Part shown: positions 25,248 to 54,900 of the stretch, piece by piece
Layout of the letters: every line of letters starts with the position of its first letter
Numbering within the stretch: the first letter of the stretch is position 1
DNA from: Halichondria panicea
Lineage: Eukaryota; Porifera; Demospongiae; Suberitida; Halichondriidae
Assembly (NCBI RefSeq): GCF_963675165.1
Contig: NC_087389.1
Location: forward strand, 3,408,830 to 3,472,829
Length of the DNA: 64,000 nt
Direction of reading: 5' to 3'
Notes under the pieces: generated by a model
What the model was told of the DNA's origin: nothing
Databases searched by the model: none
The model's input: the letters and a program-made list of their open reading frames with translations, nothing else
Translations under genes and position numbers: made by a program

Positions 25248-26966
25248 CAGCTTTACCGTATTCCTCATGCGGCTACGCCTCGAGGCATAATAATGTAGTT
25301 GCACATGATATCATGTAGAGTAACACCCTTGTGAAATCCACATGCATTATTAATGGGCTCAATTTCCTAATTTCGCATTTATATATTCATTGTACCTTCA
25401 TAGAGGGTGTGTCCAACAGAGTGTGTAAACTCAACTTGGAAGCAGTGTTACCATATCCTTGAAACAGTTCCCTGACCCTACAAAAAAGGTCAGAAACCTT
25501 AACGGTGTGCTTACTTAAACCCTGCACTGTCACGTGGACAGCAATCTTATAAGTAAATATTATTACAGTGTATACCTCCCAGGCTGCATTGCCTTTATCA
25601 TCATCACTGAAAATTCACTGTGTACGTGAGCGATAGAGATTTCCAGTGGTGTCTGGCCATCTCTGTTTTTTGCATGAATAAAAGCTCCTGAATGAACAAA
25701 TTTTTTCCCAATTGTAGTGAATCCCTTTGAAGCTGCAAGATGCAGAGGAGTGTTTCGATCATATCCTGCCGTGAATACTGTTGCACCCCGCTCAAATAGC
25801 CTTATCACGAATAATTCCATCTAGATCAAAGTAGGATGTGCATGAGTAAGTATACAACGTACCGTATAGCGCGAAATTTTCGAGGCACTTATATTTCGTG
25901 GAATGGCCTCTAAAAACATTTCGTTGCACAATGTTCACGGAATGACTGCTTACCGGAAGCCACGCCTTTAAGATAATTCTAATTAAAGAATAAATTCCGT
26001 GGACTTAAATTTTCGTGTAGGATTGTTAACCGCGAAGTTTAAGCCCCTCGAAAATTAAGCGCTATACGGTATGAGTCAAGTTTAAGCCACACAGTGAGAT
26101 TTACACATTGACACCCATACGACACATAAAAATCTACTCACACAAAACTCTTTGAAGTCTTGACGTAGGATCCATAGTAGAGCTTGCTCCACTGTTCCAG
26201 CTTTCTCTTCTATCAGATCAGTGTACACTTCAAAGATAGCTTCCAGTTTCCCAATTCCTAACCTCTGAGTTTTTACAGCCACCTAGAAAAAAAACTCAGA
26301 TTTACATTAGAGGAAAAAACCTCAGTGCTGATAAAAGGCTACTGAGTACGAGCATTTATTAAAGCTGTGCTATATAATGCATCCAATACTTGATCTCCCA
26401 TAGCAAGATAGCTACTCAATAACCCTTACTGTTTCCCAGAAATGGTCTCCAGGCTCTTCACCATCTACAGCTTCCTCCACTTGAGACATTAGAGATATGT
26501 GTCCAAGGGAAAGACTTGTTTTGGAGAGGACTGATATAGCATCTTGATCACCATGTCGAAGACCCATTTTGGAGAAACTCTTTCGGATCACCTTGGCAAC
26601 ATCTTCTTCATGGCCGTCATCTGCCTTCGGAAATTCCATACCTATGAGCCTTGACGGGATGCTCATTTCAATGTTTACGTCATCTACCAGTGCAATTTCC
26701 TCCTCTCCTAGAGTTGACTGAGCTGCTGCAGAAGGGTACGAACTGAATGAGCGCAGTGGGCGTGCATAGCCATCTGATTCAGAGTACGAAGCTGCAGGTC
26801 CAAATGATACAGATCTTTCAGGCCGGGAAGGAGGGACATATGGCAACTGAGCACCCTCTTGCATTTCACTTTGCATTGCTGATGCCTCTATCTGAATTTT
26901 ATTAATGGTCGACTCAAGTTGAGTCATTTCCACTTCAGTTTCAGGTGTTGGGTCACTCGCAGACAT
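17872..26966 (-). CDS. TRP-family cation channel with ankyrin repeats
   Basis: A predicted plasma-membrane cation channel. I joined 14 exons on the minus strand: 26966-26430, 26282-26142, 25820-25576, 25471-25396, 23386-23210, 23095-23022, 22567-22385, 22293-22120, 22038-21802, 21747-21658, 21585-21405, 21350-21299, 19621-19516, 18025-17872. They total 2427 nt (808 residues plus stop). The Ser/Glu-rich cytosolic N-terminus (about 1-180) starts MSASDPTPETE. About two ankyrin repeats follow (N-T-P-L-H-L-A-A-S-K-G and G-Q-T-P-L). Next come a pre-S1 basic stretch (LLLRRKWKKFARY), six membrane segments, an N-glycosylatable loop, a re-entrant pore region with TGIRVMIEGG, and S6 ending LLNLLIAQMSDTYGSV. 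The C-terminus is a coiled coil (EVNRKLEHLERSIRKHEELL). The S6 and post-S6 region is typical TRP; with so few ankyrins I cannot choose between TRPA, TRPV or a sponge-specific type. The last intron-exon junction has a weak acceptor. Confidence 0.88.
18399..18532. mobile_element. 134-bp MITE of the CAGAGGAGGT family
   Basis: Nearly palindromic: the left end CCGAGGAGGTCCGACATGCG pairs with a right end reading CAGAGGAGGTCCAACATGCG in reverse complement, and the arms continue through GTGCACGAATCACTACAAGT-like sequence. It is flanked by imperfect 9-bp duplications GTACAAGCT and GTGCTAGCT. It lies in the last TRP intron. Confidence 0.8.
18612..19092. repeat. Long-TIR element, about 480 bp
   Basis: Arms of roughly 170 bp are inverted copies. 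For example GAGTAGAGTC, GGAGAGCTGGAAA, AAGGAAGGTTTT and CTCTAGTTCAGACAAGG blocks appear in opposite order and orientation on the two sides of a central spacer near 18800-18900. No coding capacity is seen. It lies in the last TRP intron. Confidence 0.7.
19786..20289. mobile_element. 504-bp TIR element with 9-bp target duplication
   Basis: The ends read CAGAGGAGGTACAACACG and, reverse-complemented on the right, CAGAGGAGGTACGACACG. Perfect 9-bp duplications GTGAAGAGC flank it at 19777-19785 and 20290-20298. The interior has no transposase frame that I recognise. It shares termini with 18399-18532 and 42894-43023, so it is a longer non-autonomous member. It is inserted in the TRP intron between exons 21350-21299 and 19621-19516. 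Confidence 0.85.
22612..23010. repeat. Older copy related to the CAGAGGAGGT family
   Basis: The left end AAGAGGAGGTTGGACACG and the right end (reverse complement CAGAGGAGGTTGGACATG) form inverted termini about 400 bp apart. The flanking 9-mers do not match, so it is either an old copy or two merged insertions. It lies in the TRP intron between exons 23095-23022 and 22567-22385. Confidence 0.55.
23405..24680. repeat. Head-to-head inverted pair of a long repeat
   Basis: Two copies of an approximately 600-bp repeat lie in opposite orientation around a spacer near 24020-24130. Both outer ends carry the GAAAGCACCGCGGGTGCTGA block. Inside are matching blocks in mirrored order: GGCATCGATCC..., AGCTCT...CTCAC/GTGAG..., TCTCGAGAACGAAGC/GCTTCGTTCTCGAG and AAGCCTATA/TATAGGCTTC. 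The right copy ends at the same block in forward orientation. The inner side of the left copy carries a long CA run. It sits in the 2-kb TRP intron and could form a large hairpin in the transcript. Confidence 0.75.
23931..24020. repeat. (CA)n microsatellite
   Basis: A CACG run followed by more than thirty CA units, interrupted once by CG. It belongs to the left arm of the inverted repeat pair. Confidence 0.95.
24778..24838. repeat. Tandem 13-bp repeat
   Basis: Four to five near-perfect copies of a unit close to TTGTTTGTTATTG, followed by a diverged copy. It lies in a TRP intron. Confidence 0.8.
24935..25290 (-). repeat. Interspersed repeat copy with (CA)n
   Basis: A reverse-oriented copy of the 3660-4010 repeat. 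It runs from CTTGTAGCTAACAAACAGCTAG through GAAAGATTCTGAAGAGAC and AACCTATAGAAGCTGTTAGT to a CA run and the terminal GCGGCTACGCCTCGAGGCAT. It lies in a TRP intron. Confidence 0.75.
25860..26071. repeat. MITE with CCGTATAGCG termini and TA ends
   Basis: The left TIR TACCGTATAGCGCGAAATTT and the right TIR AATTAAGCGCTATACGGTA are inverted copies, with TA at each edge. It is 212 bp long without coding signal. It lies in the TRP intron between exons 26282-26142 and 25820-25576. Confidence 0.8.
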
Positions 26967-27234
26967 AGATCTAGTGTGAGATAATGCAGTCCTTCAGTCC
27001 ACAACTGTCATCCGGTATCCCAGCCAAGAGTTCCGCTTCGATTGCCTGAAGATGGCCACAGAGCTACGCGTAGTACGCTATAACCGTAAAGGGCGATAAC
27101 AGCTACCCATACATTCCAGAAGTCCAGAAGGCGTGGCTAACAACATAAAAAGCAGCTAGCTTTACCATGTGCAGAATAATTTGAAGTGCATTGATTTACC
27201 AGTTGATGATAATAATTATTTAGTAATTGTAAAG
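26967..27234. promoter_or_regulatory. Divergent intergenic region, TRP channel and SH2 gene
   Basis: Only 268 bp separate the two start codons, which face away from each other, so the promoters must share this space. No TATA box at a convincing distance is visible. The two-way role is inferred from layout only. Confidence 0.5.
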
Positions 27235-30200
27235 ATGCAGTCATCTAGTCATAGCTCGCTTGAATCTCTTAAAAATATCCACATTAGCCCCTTTAGACCA
27301 GGAAAGCTCGTGAGAGAAATCAGCAGCAGTGCCAAACTGGGATCTTCAAGCTTTCCCCATCCTGTGAAGGTAAAAAATGAATACTGTATTAATAAAAATA
27401 GTAATTGTATGGGAAGTTTGGGGTGTGCAGAAACGTGAACGTAGGTACAGGTCTATACTAGGTATACAGTGCATGACATCTGACTAAATTTCTGACTTTA
27501 AGCTTTTAATGCTAGTATAAAATGACATTGTAACTAACTGGCATTGCACGATCTAATGACGTGACACTATGCTATAAAATAAGCTAGCTAGCTATGTACG
27601 TACGTATAGCCTTGTACATTATTTTGCTTCATAAAATGTATTTATGCAGATACTAACAAAAGACTCATCCACTGGTTCTCTATTGAGTATTTACGATGAC
27701 CAGTCGGAGTCATCGCAGGATACACTGAGCGAGTAAGTTGGTATTTATGTTGCTGCTAAATTAGCTTTTCAAGTACATGCATGTGAATGTTGAAATGAGT
27801 ACTCACTACTCGTAACCACAAAGCTGAGTCTATATAGGACGCTGTCACAGCTTTGTGGTTTAGTGTGTGGGAGTACTCAACTTGAACTTACTTGAAAAGC
27901 ACTGGATACCGTCTTTCTTCTAATTACAGCGCCCCAAAAATGTTCTTGTGAATTTCCAGTGGCGCACAAATAGAAGAAAAAAGACTAGTTTAGCACTTCA
28001 TTATAATTATTGGAGTGGCTCTTAGCGTTAGAATTAGGCTCTTAGCATTAGAAGTAGACGGCTCTTAGCGTTAGAACGTAGAGTAATAGTAGCTGTTCCA
28101 CATAGATAATTTGTACGTATAGCCTAGCTCGACTTCAGGACGCGATATAATAATAACCCAGGTGCCAGCAAAAAATAATTCCAGAATTCATTTGAGGCTC
28201 AATTGGAACAGAACTTGGCGCTGTAAAGAAAGACGGTTAGGGGTACCCTTAAACTAGAACCAGCTGATTAATTCTTTTGTGTCCATTTTATTTGTATGAC
28301 TGACTGTATAGCTAAAACTGTTCACTATACATTATCTGTGACAGTGTGTAACTCTATACTACTCTCTATCATAGCAGTGGTGTGGGTTCGACAGTCTCGA
28401 CAAACAGGAGCATAGATGAGGACTATTTCACATGCTACCAATGGTAAACATAATGTGTAACACTATATCATTGCTCAATAGCCTCTCGTCTTTCTTTATT
28501 AGTATCCCACTCTTTGTTTGTATCTTGGCACATTGGTGGCAAGTGTAGACATTTGCACTTCACCTATCGGCCATAGCATCAACTAGAATATTTCCTATTG
28601 TCATATATATATATATATACGTGAAAACCACATAGCATTACAGAATTCAAGTCAACTGCATGTGTATGGTGCATGCATGTTTTGACTATATGAGGTAAAA
28701 CAGAAGTAGTGGGTGATATTGGCAGGATCCCCTAGTAGCTAGTCCCTTTTTGAGGTGGCCTATCCAAAATAAGCACTGCCTTTCTTGGCAGCCATGATGA
28801 CAACAAATCAATTGTCCTACATAAGCACTTGAATCATGCTCACATTGTAACGAGCAAGTGAAGCCTCAGAAGCTTCTCCAGCTCCCACATGATCTCTTCC
28901 TCTTGTTTGGCAAATAGATTCTTTGAGTGAAGAGTGTGTGCAAACACCTGTTTGCTACAAAAATGTTTGCTCTCCCGTACTCTTTGATATCTAAACTCTG
29001 ACACGTGAAATCACTTGTTTCAGCTATGAATTACTGTGTAGCTGATTCGTGTAAACTGAGAGTGTTGTATGTTTCAACATAACGTAAATCTGTGTAGGTA
29101 TGTTGGCAGACTGAATAGACTGGAGGCAGAACAATGCTTGGAAGGCCTTAGAAACGGTACATATTTAGTGAGAAGAACTGTGGGGAAGACTCCTGAATAC
29201 ACACACGCAATCGCTGTGAGGTAAGTGATATTCGCAAGTTGATGGTGTACTTGTACATGTTTGTATTGAGCTTATGAGCTCATATGGTTGAGGTCACCAG
29301 TATACACATACATGCAACTTAATATGAATTGCAGATCTAGAGGGAATGAAGTGTTTCCCACCTAGTTATAGTTTAGTCTTTCAACAAAGTTCTCTCCCAC
29401 ATGTTTACCTTAGTTGTTTGTGCTGTGTCGGCATTTGATTATGGACATGAAAGTGGGTATTTGTGCCACTGTTTGCACTCACTGAAGACTCTACTGTAAA
29501 TACACAGAGCATTCTGGTCTATGTACGTACAGGTGCAATTATTACAATAACTTAGTGTCAACAGAATCCAACTGAAATACACCTAATGTGACAAATTAAT
29601 ATCGTAGCACATTTCAGGGCAATTGAGAACATGGTTTCTATTGTGGAAACCCCCCCAGATCGGGATAGCACAATGTGAAGTTGTAGTTGTAGTGCATTAA
29701 ATGTTTTGAAGAAGCTGCATGTATTTGGAGTATTATAGTAAAACTATGGTAACCTTTGTACATAATACCAGCACATAATTATTGATGCAACTGAGTGTAC
29801 AATGTGGTAATTTTTTTCTTTCATGTAGATGGAACGACCAACCATTCCATATTCGTCTGTACAAGAGGGACAAGTCATTCTCAGTTGCCAACTTCCATTG
29901 TAACAAATTCCCCACCGTTGAGGTGAGATAAGTTCACTTGCTACATGCATACTCACTTAGATCGTTGGGTCATTTCTAAGTGTAACACGAGGACAGGCCT
30001 TAAAAAAATACAGAACTTTTTAATAGTCCTATCCAGTTAGCTTGGCTCGTAACATGATAGCACTATTATGGTGGGAATATATCAATTGATCTCTCAATGC
30101 CAAAATTCAATGGTGCATAGATCACATAAACACCATCCTACTTATTATGAAACCGCAATGCTATACATCATTAATTGTGCAATGGCTCTTGAACCTGTTT

Positions 30201-31280
30201 TTCCACACTTCGCACAAACATTTAATACAGGACTTGGTGACACATTTTCAAGACAATAGTTTATCAGCTAACTTTCCAGCCATTGCAACTAAGCTGTTAC
30301 ACCCATATCATGAGGAAATTGGCCGATTAGAAGGTACATAATTATAAATGTGCACTCTCCTAAAGTATAATTATATGCACTATAATTACGATTTTAACAT
30401 GTTACCTTTATGGCTCAGACGTTTCACCGGAGCAATACGATGGTGGTCAGCCATGCTTCTCTATTGGAATCTGTGCTGTGGACGGTAGTGTTCAACTGAT
30501 CGAACAAGAGTAAGTAACAATTAAGTAATCACCCCATGATATTAATTGACATTGTGGGCTTTTGTATCAATCGTGTAATATCTGTGGGCTGCTGAACAAA
30601 TTTAACCACATTTGTATCACTCCATCTAGGTGGTACCATGGAAAACTTTGTCGAGGTGATGCTGAGAAGATCCTCTCGAATCAGCCTGACCATAGCTTTC
30701 TACTTAGAGACAGTGAGAGTGTCCCTGGTGGCTACTCGCTATCAATAAGGTAATAGGTCATAACACCATCAGGAAATATTATTGGAAGCAACCTGGCCTG
30801 AACCATTGAGTCACAGTATTATATGATCACCTTAATGTATTCAGTTTAAGTCATGTGGCACTATATTAGCATGAAACTTGATCCCTGGTAAGACACCAGT
30901 CTCTGTAGGTGGTATTCTATGCAGGTGATCAACGCCCATTGAAACGCTTTTTGTCATTAGTGATGTTGAACACACAACACCTCACTTATAGTAGTATACG
31001 GTTACGATGTTTAAACACTTAAATTCCTGTCACACTACTTGTTGTGTACCTCCCACATACACAAGTACTTCATTATTCCTTTTGCCACACACCTGACAGG
31101 GATGGACATTGTGGCAGCTACGTTCATCTTCGGATCTGTTACCAAAAAGGAGAATACGTACTGGGACATTATAGCAAACCGTTTCAAACTCTACCTCAAA
31201 TGGTCGCATACTATTGCGAGCATAGTCTCAATGTCAAGGGCATTCCAAATTTATCACTCAAGTATCCTGTGTCTCGATGA
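27235..31280 (+). CDS. Dual-SH2 adaptor-like protein
   Basis: A predicted cytoplasmic phosphotyrosine-binding protein. I joined nine exons: 27235-27369, 27650-27732, 28375-28443, 29098-29220, 29829-29922, 30231-30333, 30419-30509, 30630-30749, 31100-31280. They total 999 nt, 332 residues. A Ser-rich N-terminus of about 95 residues is followed by SH2 domain 1 (about 95-200: WYVGRLNRLEAEQCL, then the FLVR-type GTYLVRR, then HIRLYK, ending with DLVTHFQDNSL). After a linker of about 30 residues comes SH2 domain 2 (about 233-325: WYHGKLCRGDAEKIL, FLLRDSES, then LPQMVAYY). Both phosphotyrosine-binding arginines are present. The protein ends right after the second SH2; there is no kinase, phosphatase, GAP or SH3 domain. 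SH2 domain 1 resembles Vav-type SH2, domain 2 is more generic. An earlier in-frame start at 27169 would need a GTG codon, so I chose ATG 27235. Confidence 0.88.
27764..27900. repeat. 137-bp inverted-repeat MITE
   Basis: The two ends GCTTTTCAAGTA and TACTTGAAAAGC are inverted copies, and inner blocks GAGTACTC and CCACAAAGCTG/CAGCTTTGTGG pair as well. It lies in the second intron of the dual-SH2 gene. Confidence 0.75.
28017..28078. repeat. Short direct repeats, three copies
   Basis: The unit GGCTCTTAGCGTTAGAA occurs three times with small changes and uneven spacing. It is intronic and no function is apparent. Confidence 0.7.
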
Positions 31281-31912
31281 CATCACTATCAAAGGCACAC
31301 TCATGAACATTTGTCACTCTTCTTAATTTCTATCAATCTTTTAATTAAGTAATCAAACTGATTCAGAAGTTTGTTACATTCTACCTCACAGCTATATAAG
31401 AAATATACACGACCATTGATCACATGTGGTATAATGTTGAAGGCAGAAAGCCTTGCTCGCTTTTGCATGGTGCTTATATAATTCCCCTGGAAAATTTCAC
31501 ATCTTATAATTGCGTAATATGGGTATTAATTTTTGCTATTTCTGCAAATGAGCTAGAGTAAAATTGCAGATAATTAATTAGAAAATGCAATGAAACCACT
31601 CGCAAGTATAATTAGAATATCACAATTACCACTTGAGCAGAATTTAATACCAGAAAACGAGTGAAATCGCAGACAAATCACATGTCACCTTAAGGTAGCA
31701 ATCGTGTGTTCTGACATTATTATTAATAATTACAATGCCAAATAACACACTGTCATGATAGCTAGCGCAGAACATGCTCAAGATGAAAACCCAGGGACCA
31801 AGACACAATCTGAGGGCTTAGTCCAATGATGAGAATGAAGAGAAGTTTCTCAACTGACATAAAAATACTTCTGCAGTAACCAGACAATTATAATAATGCT
31901 AAACTGAAGAGT
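31281..31912. other. Convergent intergenic spacer, SH2 and KDM7 genes
   Basis: About 630 bp lie between the stop codons of the two convergent genes. Only AT-rich sequence and presumptive 3' untranslated regions are seen; AATAAA-type signals are not unambiguous. Confidence 0.6.
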
Positions 31913-51585
<19,673 letters not shown>

Positions 51586-51985
51586 CTCTTGAGCATGCAC
51601 ACAAATATAGAGCGTCAAATCATAAATCCTTTCTTATTCATCGTTGGAATTACACCTCGTACCCAGGAGGCGTGGCCAGACTACACATCAGGCCAGGGTG
51701 GGTGTGTCTGCTGGCTGGATGACATTTGCAAACTTGCAGCACCAGCAAGAAGAAACTCGAGAATCATATGCTAATAATCTAAGGTAGGTCACTGTTGATA
51801 CATTTACATCTAATCGACTACTAATGTATCTAGATCTACTCACTAGACTGTACTAGTGAGTGACTCTCACGAAGTTGATTACCCCATAGATACTATAAAT
51901 TTATAGTATCTATGATTACCCTCACTCACCCTCAGATTCAACGACTTTTGCAGGATGATTTGGAGTGTTAACATACTTTGATACA
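51586..51985. promoter_or_regulatory. Divergent promoter region, KDM7 and cadherin genes
   Basis: Exactly 400 bp separate the two divergent start codons. The region contains a perfect 28-bp palindrome at 51886-51913 flanked by GATTACCC on both sides. Shared promoter use is inferred from layout. Confidence 0.5.
51886..51913. repeat. Perfect 28-bp palindrome with flanking direct repeats
   Basis: Each 14-base half (ATAGATACTATAAA and its reverse complement) meets without a spacer. GATTACCC stands immediately before (after one extra C) and immediately after. It lies about 70 bp before the cadherin start codon, so it could be in the leader, or be a tiny fold-back insertion. Confidence 0.85.
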
Positions 51986-54900
51986 ATGGACATGGACTCT
52001 CCACTTTGTGTTATAATTCTTGTAATGCTCTGCTTCACTAGGAGCGTCAATGGTAAGCATTCTCAGCTACTGCATAAAGTAACGCTGCGTGTCTACAGCT
52101 AATGCAAGTTCATTGAACACATTGTGTCTCACTCATTGGCTATGTAATTCACTCTCAGACTTTGTACTAGCTAGTTGAGTAGCTGTAGACCTATCTATTT
52201 TAATACAGTAGTGTCTTTTAAAAGCTATGATAAAAGCGGCTTGACTAGCTGCACGTACTGCAGTGCTGACTAGACTCAACAAGTAAATACGGAGTGTATA
52301 AGGAACCTCTGCAATGCAAACCACACCTAATAAAAAATTATTAGTGTCACATTGATACCGCACCCACCGGAAATGACGTCAAAGTGGCGTAATCCTCGAT
52401 TTTCGGGATGCTCCTTGCCTCTCGTACTCAGCACCTACCTACCACTTTTTATAGATTCGCCACTGTATGTTACTGTGCTTTGCTATGAGACATACCTTCC
52501 TCAGCAAGGGGCATTGTCCAGTGGCATTGCATGTATGAATACTTACTTAGCAACGAGATTCAGGGCCTTGCCTACGCCTCAATCCCACAATTTGAGGAGT
52601 ATTCATAGATAGAGTGTTTAGCTTATAACCTAATGTTGAACATTGTATTCCCTACAGGTGTTTCACAAGTCAGTTGCCCTGTTTCTTGTTCCCAATGTCC
52701 ATGCTTCACGGTGGGACCTTTTGAGTTCAATATTGATGAAAACACTCCAGTAGGGACCAGCATTGCCACCTTAACGGCTACCCCTGGCTCAAGTATAACA
52801 TATTCCAGTGAACTTTCAGTATTTAATATGGACTCAGTAACTGGTGTTCTCTCAGTAGGAGAATCACTCGATTATGAAACACAGAGTACTTACCAGTTTA
52901 GAGTAGAAGCAGAAGAAGATACTTATCAAGGTAGAAGAGATATTACAATCACCATTTTAAATCGGAATGAGTTTCCTCCACAGTGCTCTGAAGGCTTAGT
53001 TCATTTCTCTGTCCTGGAAAATCAAAATAGTGCTTTCTTCCAGCTGCCGAATTGTACTGATGGTGACTTTTTGACGGCTCCTGTGTTCACATATTACATA
53101 ACCAACTTTAGCGATGATGTCTTCACTGTTGATGATAATGGTTTGTTCAGCATTTTGCAACCTTTGGATTACGAAACTAGTGACTTTTACCATCTCAGTA
53201 TTGTAGTTACGGATTCTGATATACCACCTGGATTTATGAATACTACAATTAGGGCAATAGTAACAGTACAACCTGAGAATGAATTTTCTCCAGTATTTGC
53301 CGCTAGTCAATTCACAATTGAAGTGTCTGAAAATACAACAATTGGCTCCGTCATTGGTAGAGTGAATGCAACTGACAGTGACAGGGGAAGTGATGGAATG
53401 GTAGTCTATACCATAGCAATAGGACAAACAGACGTATTTGTAATCAACGAAAAGACAGGTTGTCTAATTTTAGCTCGTACATTGGACTTCGAAACAGATA
53501 TTTCCTACCATTTCTCTGTAGTTGCAACCGACAATTCAGCAGATATAATGTCCAGACAGTCTGCCACAGCAGGTGTTACCATCAGTGTTCTTGATAGCAA
53601 TGACAACCCACCTGTGTTTACATCACCATTTTACCATACGGAAGTGTCAGAGAACACTCAGCCCGGTACGTTATTAACTCAACTCGCCTGTGCCGATTTA
53701 GACTCAGGAATAAACAAAGAACTTCTGTACTTCATTACATCTGGAAATGAAGAGAGTCATTTTAATGTAGGCACCTCTAGTGGTAATGTTACTCTAACCT
53801 CGAGCTTGGATTACGATAACCCTACAAACAGTGACTTTGTTGCTCTAACAATCCAGTGTCAGGAAGTAGCAGCTCCGAATCGCATATCAAGCACACAATT
53901 ACTGATCATTGTTACCAGCTACAACATGTTCAATCCTCAGCCTAATAGTATTGAGTTGACTGTTTCGGTCCCAGAAAATGCAACACCTGGCACTTTAATT
54001 GCAACTGTTGTGGCTAATGATCGAGACAGGGGACCAGGAGGAATACTACGCTACTACATCAATAAGGATTTAATGCAATCATCGTCCTGCCGTTTTGAAC
54101 ACATTGCTATCGATGAAACCTCAGGCAATGTTTACTTGATATCTCCTCTTGATTTTGAGAAAGGCGCGAATGAAATGTACTGTGTTGTGACCATTTGGGA
54201 TTCTGGTTATCCTGAGAAGGCGAGCAGAGTGGATCTGTTTGTTTCTGTGACAGATGTCAATGACAATAAACCAAAGTGTTTTCCTTCAGTCAGTGCTGTG
54301 TATATAGCAGAAGATAGTATGATCGGCGGCGGCACTGTGTTCAGTCTGCCATGCAACGATACAGATTCACCAAGCCTACAATACACTATATTATATCCTT
54401 CGTTTCAACCTTTTGACATAGACTCTACGGGAAGCTTGATTCTTCAGTCACCTCTTGATTATGAAACAGAACCATTTTACCTTCTCTCAATTCAAGTCTC
54501 AGATGGGATTTTTGTAACCAATGTTACTATTAGAGTCATTGTTGAACCTGTAAATGAACACATCCCCATCTTTTCTCGGTCAGTCTACTATTGTTCTGTG
54601 GAGGAGAACAGCTTGATTGGTACAGTCCTGCCATGTAACATTGTTGCTTCAGATCAAGATAGCGGCATGGATGGGAAAGTTCATTACAGGCTTCTATCTT
54701 CAGGTCCATTCTCATTCAATTATGGAGATGAACTGGTACTCACAGCAAACATTGATTTTGAAGACCAACACGAATTTTTGCTTGAAATTGAAGCATTTGA
54801 TTTGGGAACTCCTTCTCTTAATTCAACTACTACTGTTAATGTTACCGTTGTAGACAAAAATTACAATCATCCCAGAATGCAACGAATTCTGTCAGCATCT

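Noticed and set aside
52996..53427. A 143-codon minus-strand frame
   Set aside because: It is antisense to cadherin repeats that are clearly coding on the plus strand.
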